From JALYZC01 sp963725645 (lineage in GTDB: Bacteria; Actinomycetota; Thermoleophilia; Solirubrobacterales; Solirubrobacteraceae): a stretch of DNA of 64,000 bases. The stretch is from contig CAVRZD010000006.1 in assembly GCA_963725645.1 (NCBI GenBank), forward strand, positions 1,612,001 through 1,676,000, written 5' to 3'. Below are positions 56,864 through 64,000 of this stretch, piece after piece (position 1 is the stretch's first letter; each line of letters begins with the position of its first letter). Under the pieces are notes generated by a model, which saw only the letters and a list, made by a program, of their open reading frames with translations, ran no database searches and had not been told where the DNA came from. The translations under genes were made by a program, and so were the position numbers.

Positions 56864-58320
56864 TCACGGCTCGTACAGGTACAGGGCGGGGACGTCGCTC
56901 GCGCGGCTGTTCTGGAGGATCCCCGAGCTCACCGCCACCGGCGTCCGCGACCGGTAGCGCGCGACGAGGAAGACGCGGTCGCGGCGCGTGCCCACGAGCG
57001 CGAACTGGGAATAGGACAGCGGCGGCACCCGCGCGGGCCGCTGCGGGCCCTCGCCCTGCTTGCGCCGCAGCGCGACGCCGAGCACGTCGATCTCCCGCAC
57101 CCGGTCGCCGGTCCGTAGCGGGCGGGCCCGCGGGAGGTAGACCTGGAGCGGCAGAACCCCGTCTCCGGGCGTCACCACGATCGCGCGCGGGCCGGTGGCG
57201 CGGCCCAGCGCCCCCGCGGCGCCGCGCCAGTCGTCGCGCTGGAAGGTCCGGTCCACGTCGACCGAGAACACGGCGACGAGGAAGATCGCACACAGCACGC
57301 CGGCGCCGGCCGGGCCGGCCCAGCCGGCCCGCGGCGCGGCGAACCCGATGGCCGGCACGGCCGCGAGCGGCAGCCAGGCCTCGATCATGTTGCGCGTGTT
57401 GAGGTAGTCGACGCCGACGAGCGCGGCGGCGACCACGCCGACCACCGCGACCGCGCCGAGCCCGCCCGCGAGCGCCGCGCCCCGCCGCGCCGCCGGGTCC
57501 GCGCGGGCGAACGCGAGCCACGCCCCGACCAGGACCAGCAGCGCGGCGATCACGGTCAGCACCAGCTCGGCCGGCGCGTCGTAGGCGGTCAGCAGCTGCT
57601 TGGGCAGCTCGACGATGCGGGTGCCCAGCGCCCCGGGGACCGAGGTCGTGGCCGGGGAGCTCTGGTCCGAGGCGATCGGCACGAGCGCGGTGCACGCGGC
57701 GAGGATCGGCGCGACGGCGAGCAGCACCGAGCGGCGCCGCGGCGCACGCCAGGCCAGCCACGCCGCCTGCGGCACGATCAGGACGAGGGCGAAGTAGTGG
57801 GTGGCGAGCGCCAGCACGGAGAGCCCGGCCCACCAGGCCAGGTCGCGCCCCCGCCACGACTCCAGGAAGCGCACGAACGCGAGCAGCGCCAGCGCGGTGA
57901 GCAGCGCGAGCAGGATGTAGGGCCGCGCCTCCTGGGAGAACCACACGAGCAGCGGGCTGCAGGCGGCCAGCGCCGCCATGGCGACGCCCGCGCGCGCGCC
58001 CGCGAGCCGCCCCGCGACGGCGTAGGCGGCGGGTACCATCGCCGTCCCGCACACCGCCGACAGCGAACGCAGGCCGGCCTCGCCGGATCCGAACAGCTTC
58101 GCCCACCCCCACGCGAGCACGTAGTACAGCGGCGGGTTGCCCTCCATCCGCGGGATGCGGTCGAGCATGTCGCCGAGCGACAGCTTCGTCAGCAGCGCGG
58201 TGGCGGCCTCGTTGTACCAGTAGCTCTGGAGGTCGAGCGTGGAGAAGCGCAGCGCGGCGGCGAGCAGCGTCAGCAGTGCCACGGCGACGAGCGCGCCGCG
58301 GCCGGCGGCCCTCGCTCCGC

Positions 58321-58324
<4 letters not shown>
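56864..58324 (-). CDS. GT39/ArnT-like membrane glycosyltransferase
   Basis: The 486-residue protein has about 10-12 membrane helices and the GT-C pattern of mannosyltransferase/ArnT-type enzymes: an early periplasmic loop with acidic residues (DLQSYWYNEAATALLTKLS), then RMEGNPPLYYVLAWGWAKLFG and SRSLSAVCGT-like sequence, and WFSQEARPYILLALLTALALL. Such enzymes move sugars from polyprenyl-phosphate donors to lipids or proteins outside the membrane. The GTG start at 58324 overlaps the aceB stop (GTGA); it is the last gene of the glc-aceB unit, functionally unrelated on its face. Confidence 0.85.
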
Positions 58325-61135
<2,811 letters not shown>

Positions 61136-61136
<1 letters not shown>

Positions 61137-62299
61137 CAGATCCCCGCCGCGTAGCGGCCGGGGTTGCAGACCCCGGCCGGGTCGAAACGCTCCTTCACGC
61201 GGCGCATCAGCGCGGCGCGCGGTCCGTCGGACGGCTCGTCCCACGGGTCCAGCCCGGCGCGCACCTCCTCGGGCGCATCGAGCACGACGCAGGCCGCGGG
61301 CGCCAGCGCGGCGCGCAGGCGCCCGATCGCAGCGGCCAGCTCGGCCTCCCCGGCGGGCGCCAGGCGCAGCCACGACAGCCCCAGGCCGGCCCGCGCGACC
61401 ACCGACGCACCCGCGTCCCGCGCAGCGTCGAGCACGGAGGGCAGGGCGCTCGGGCGCCCCGACACGCGCACGACCGCGCCGCCCGGTTTGGCGCGCTGGC
61501 CGTCGCGCTGCGCGGCCCAGGCGCTCACGTCGTCGGTCTCCTCGGCCTCCAGCCCCGCCGCGGTCAGCGTCGTGGCCGCCTCCTGCGCCTGCGCACCGGC
61601 CGCGGCGCCGGCGAAGCGAACGAGCACAGCGCCCGCGCCGTCGGCCCAGGCCAGGTCGAGCGCCTCGGGCTGCAGCGGCGCGCCCGCCAGCGCCGCCGCG
61701 CCGCGCGCGAGTGCGTCGGGATCGCTCGCCGCCGCGCGAAGGGTGACGGGATCGGACGGGAGCGGGTGAAGGCGCAGCGCGACCTCGACCACGACGCCCA
61801 GGGTCCCGAAGGAGCCCGCCAGCAGCTTGCCGAGGTCGTAGCCCGCGACGTTCTTGATCACCCGCCCGCCGGCCCGGGCCACGCTGCCGTCGGGGAGCGC
61901 GACGGCGACGCCGAGCACGAGGTCGCGCGGCGCGCCGAAGCGGTGGCGCAGCGGGCCCGAGTCGCCCGTCGCGACGATCCCGCCGATGGTGGCGCCGCCG
62001 GCGTCCGGCGGATCGAGCGCCAGCCGCTGCCCGGCGCGGGCGAAGGCGGCCTGGGCGGCGGCGTGCGGCAGGCCCGCGCCGAGCACGGCGGTCAGGTCGT
62101 TCGCGTCGTGCGCGACGATCGCGTCGAGCGCACCGGTGCGCAGCTCGACGTCGGCCGGCGCCGGGCGGCCCCAGCCGAGCTTCGTCCCGCCCCCGCGCGG
62201 ACGCACCCGCAGTCCACGCTCCGCGGCGTCCCGCAGCAGGGCCGCGGCGGCCTCGCCCGACGCCGGCGTCTCGACCCGCAGCTGCTCGACGGTCGCCAT
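61136..62299 (-). CDS. glcE: Glycolate oxidase FAD-binding subunit
   Basis: GlcE is the second flavoprotein of the membrane-associated GlcDEF complex. The 387-residue protein has a FAD_binding_4 domain: RPRGGGTKLGWGRP, GATIGGIVATGDSGPLRHRFGAPRDLVLGV, and GGRVIKNVAGYDLGKLLAGSFGTLG. It ends with the FAD-linked oxidase tail RFDPAGVCNPGRYAAG. It is shorter than GlcD, as in E. coli. The stop overlaps the glcF start, so the subunits are coupled. Confidence 0.93.
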
Positions 62300-62301
62300 G
62301 C

Positions 62302-63804
62302 TCAGAAGCGCTCCGCGATGCCCTGCTGCTCGAGCGGGTGCCGGCGATAGGGGCCGGGCACCTCGCCGCACAGGCGCGGCGTGGGCATGACCTTCCCGGG
62401 GTTCGCGAGCCCGTCGGGGTCGAACGCGCAGCGCAGGTGCTGGAACGCCGCCAGGTCCGGCTCGCCGAACAGGCGCGGCATGTGGCGCTTCTTGTCGACC
62501 CCGATGCCGTGCTCGCCGGTGATCGAGCCGCCCGCGTCCACGCACGCCTCGAGGATCAGCCCGGCGAGCTCCTCGGCCCGCACGGCCTCCTCGGCCCCGC
62601 GGAAGCACACGAGCGGGTGCAGGTTGCCGTCGCCGGCGTGGAACACGTTGGCGACGGGCAGCCCGTACTCGGCCGCCAGCTCCTCGATGCGTGCCAGGAC
62701 CTCCGGCAGCCGCGTGCGCGGGACCACGCCGTCCTGCACGTAGTAGGTGGGCGAGATGCGGCCCATCGCCGCGAACGCCGCCTTGCGCGCCCGCCATACG
62801 CGCTCGCGCTCGGCCTCGTCGCGGGCCACCCGGACCTCCATCGCGCCGTGGCGCTCGCACAGCGCCACGACCCGCTCGAGACAGGCGTCGCACTCGGCCT
62901 GCGGACCGTCGAGCTCGACGAGCAGCGCCGCCCCGGCGTCGCGACGGTACCCGGCGCCGGTCGCGTCCTCGGTGGCCTCGATCGCGAGGTGGTCCATCAT
63001 CTCGATCGCGCTGGGCGTCACGCCCGCGCCGACGATGTCGGACACGACGTGTCCCGCGGCCTCGGTGCCCGCGAAGAAGGCGACGAGCGTCCGCACGGCT
63101 GCGGGCACCGGAACGACCCGCAGCGTGATCCTGGTCGCCACGCCGAGCGTGCCCTCCGAGCCGACGAACGCGCCCACGAGGTCGTAGCCCGGGCGGTCGG
63201 GATCGCCGCCGAGCTCGACCACCTCGCCGTCGGGCAGCACGACCTCGAGCGCGGTCACGTAGTTGGTCGTGAAGCCGTACTTGAAGCAGTGCGCGCCGCC
63301 GGAGTTCTCGGCCACGTTGCCGCCGATCGAGCAGACGACCTGGCTGGAGGGGTCCGGCGGAAAGAAGTGCGTCGGAGCGACCGCGCGCGAGACGTCGAGG
63401 TTGGTGACGCCGGGCTCGACCACGACGCGCTGGTCGGCGAGATCGACCTCGAGCACGCGCCGCAGGCGGCTCAACGCGATCAGGACCCCGTCGGCGACGG
63501 GCAGCGCACCGCCGGAGAGTCCCGTGCCGGAGCCGCGCGCGACGAACGGCGCACCGGCCGCGTGGCAGGCGCGGACGACGTCGCGGACCTGCTCGGCCGT
63601 CGTGGGGAGCACGACGACCCCGGGCGTGACCGCGTACTGGAGCAGGCCGTCGGACTCGTACGTGCGCCGCTGCGCCTCGGCGGTCACGACGCCATCCTCG
63701 CCGCACGCGCGGCGCAGGTCGGCGAGAAGCGTGGACGACACCACGTCGGGCAGCGTATCCCCGGGCGCGGGCGCCGGCGCTTGTGACGAACGTCGCTTGT
63801 TCAC
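62302..63804 (-). CDS. glcD: Glycolate oxidase / FAD-linked 2-hydroxyacid dehydrogenase
   Basis: GlcD oxidises glycolate (or D-lactate) to glyoxylate (or pyruvate). The 500-residue protein has the FAD loop FVARGSGTGLSGGALPVADG, SQVVCSIGGNVAENSGGAHCFKYG, FVGSEGTLGVATRITLRVVP, and the C-terminal VFHAGDGNLHPLVCF, ITGEHGIGVDKKRHMP and FDPDGLANPGKVMPTPRLC. Neighbouring glcE, glcF and aceB make glycolate the likely substrate. I prefer GTG 63804, which keeps the conserved LPDV start region; an in-frame ATG at 63840 would add 12 residues. Confidence 0.93.
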   Translation of the reverse strand: MNKRRSSQAPAPAPGDTLPDVVSSTLLADLRRACGEDGVVTAEAQRRTYESDGLLQYAVTPGVVVLPTTAEQVRDVVRACHAAGAPFVARGSGTGLSGGALPVADGVLIALSRLRRVLEVDLADQRVVVEPGVTNLDVSRAVAPTHFFPPDPSSQVVCSIGGNVAENSGGAHCFKYGFTTNYVTALEVVLPDGEVVELGGDPDRPGYDLVGAFVGSEGTLGVATRITLRVVPVPAAVRTLVAFFAGTEAAGHVVSDIVGAGVTPSAIEMMDHLAIEATEDATGAGYRRDAGAALLVELDGPQAECDACLERVVALCERHGAMEVRVARDEAERERVWRARKAAFAAMGRISPTYYVQDGVVPRTRLPEVLARIEELAAEYGLPVANVFHAGDGNLHPLVCFRGAEEAVRAEELAGLILEACVDAGGSITGEHGIGVDKKRHMPRLFGEPDLAAFQHLRCAFDPDGLANPGKVMPTPRLCGEVPGPYRRHPLEQQGIAERF

Positions 63805-63835
63805 ATCTGCATCATCCGCCACAACCACGCTCTCG

Positions 63836-63841
63836 TACACT
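63836..63841 (+). promoter_or_regulatory. -10 hexamer TACACT of ispG, leaderless type
   Basis: TACACT ends exactly 7 nt before the ispG ATG at 63849. The promoter lies back to back with glcD. Confidence 0.5.
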
Positions 63842-63848
63842 GGACCAC

Positions 63849-64000
63849 ATGGCTTCCGCCCGGCAGATCGTCGTCGGCGGCGTCCCCATCGGCGGGGGCG
63901 CCCCGGTGGTCGTGCAGACGATGACGAAGACCGAGACCGCCAACCTGCAGGCGACGATGGACCAGATCCGCACCGTGGCCGAGGCGGGCGCGGACATCGT
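63849..64000 (+). CDS. ispG: 4-hydroxy-3-methylbut-2-enyl diphosphate synthase, N-terminal part
   Basis: Only 50 codons lie in the window. The start MASARQIVVGGVPIGGGAP followed by VVVQTMTKTETANLQATMDQIRTVAEAGADI is the N-terminal TIM-barrel region of IspG/GcpE, a [4Fe-4S] MEP-pathway enzyme. The cluster cysteines lie beyond the window. dxr and rseP, its usual neighbours, are 9 kb upstream. Confidence 0.92.
   Translation, partial: MASARQIVVGGVPIGGGAPVVVQTMTKTETANLQATMDQIRTVAEAGADI

Overview
The window is very GC-rich, densely packed bacterial chromosome, almost certainly from a deep-branching actinobacterium of the class Thermoleophilia (Solirubrobacterales/Gaiellales type). The evidence is the 16S/23S sequence character, the actinobacterial gene set (SepF, HisZ with short HisG, MurA with Asp in place of the catalytic Cys, an Rip1/RseP-type protease) and third codon positions that are nearly all G or C. 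It is housekeeping chromosome: I see no prophage, insertion sequence, CRISPR array or defence island. It holds 58 intact protein genes including 2 truncated by the window ends, 2 probable leader peptides, 2 genes that are out of frame, and one rRNA operon.

Layout. 1-3560: end of a class V aminotransferase, serA and an APC amino-acid permease. 3619-19062: branched-chain amino-acid biosynthesis spread over several short units (leuA; leuCD behind an XRE-cupin regulator; leuB-ilvE; cimA plus a DegT aminotransferase), interleaved with a broken acyl-CoA synthetase and three secreted proteins (hypothetical, subtilisin-like, trypsin-like). 19095-25689: membrane protein, argH, a 3-methyladenine glycosylase, a class A PBP, tyrS and a YjbQ-like gene. 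25745-31102: a complete 16S-23S-5S operon without spacer tRNAs. 31499-39023: an HD hydrolase, murA and hisZGDBHAF. 39025-47241: PQQ-propeller protein, CCA/poly(A) polymerase-like protein, and the division-cluster tail pgeF-yggS-sepF-proC-yggT-lspA-rluD. 47521-54655: rpsB-tsf-pyrH-frr-uppS-cdsA, then dxr-rseP. 54777-63804: a small basic ORF, a second (intact) acyl-CoA synthetase, and a minus-strand glcDEF-aceB-glycosyltransferase operon for glycolate/glyoxylate use. 63849-64000: start of ispG.

How genes work together. leuA, leuCD, leuB and ilvE make leucine; cimA with LeuCD and LeuB gives the citramalate route to 2-oxobutyrate and isoleucine; serA starts serine synthesis. The his genes supply most histidine steps but hisC and hisIE are not here. 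glcDEF oxidises glycolate to glyoxylate and aceB condenses it with acetyl-CoA to malate. dxr and ispG are MEP-pathway steps feeding uppS.

The most interesting signal is regulatory. Many transcription-unit-leading genes have a TANNNT -10 hexamer only 6-10 nt before the start codon and no Shine-Dalgarno, which predicts leaderless mRNAs. Two such promoters drive tiny ORFs before leuA (17 codons, 8 Leu, half of them the locally rare CTT) and before cimA (16 codons, tandem Ile including rare ATT). In both, the stall codons lie inside a segment perfectly complementary to one just before the downstream gene's ribosome-binding site, which is an attenuation-like design. Perfect inverted repeats also sit on the -10 regions of the XRE-cupin gene and of leuB.
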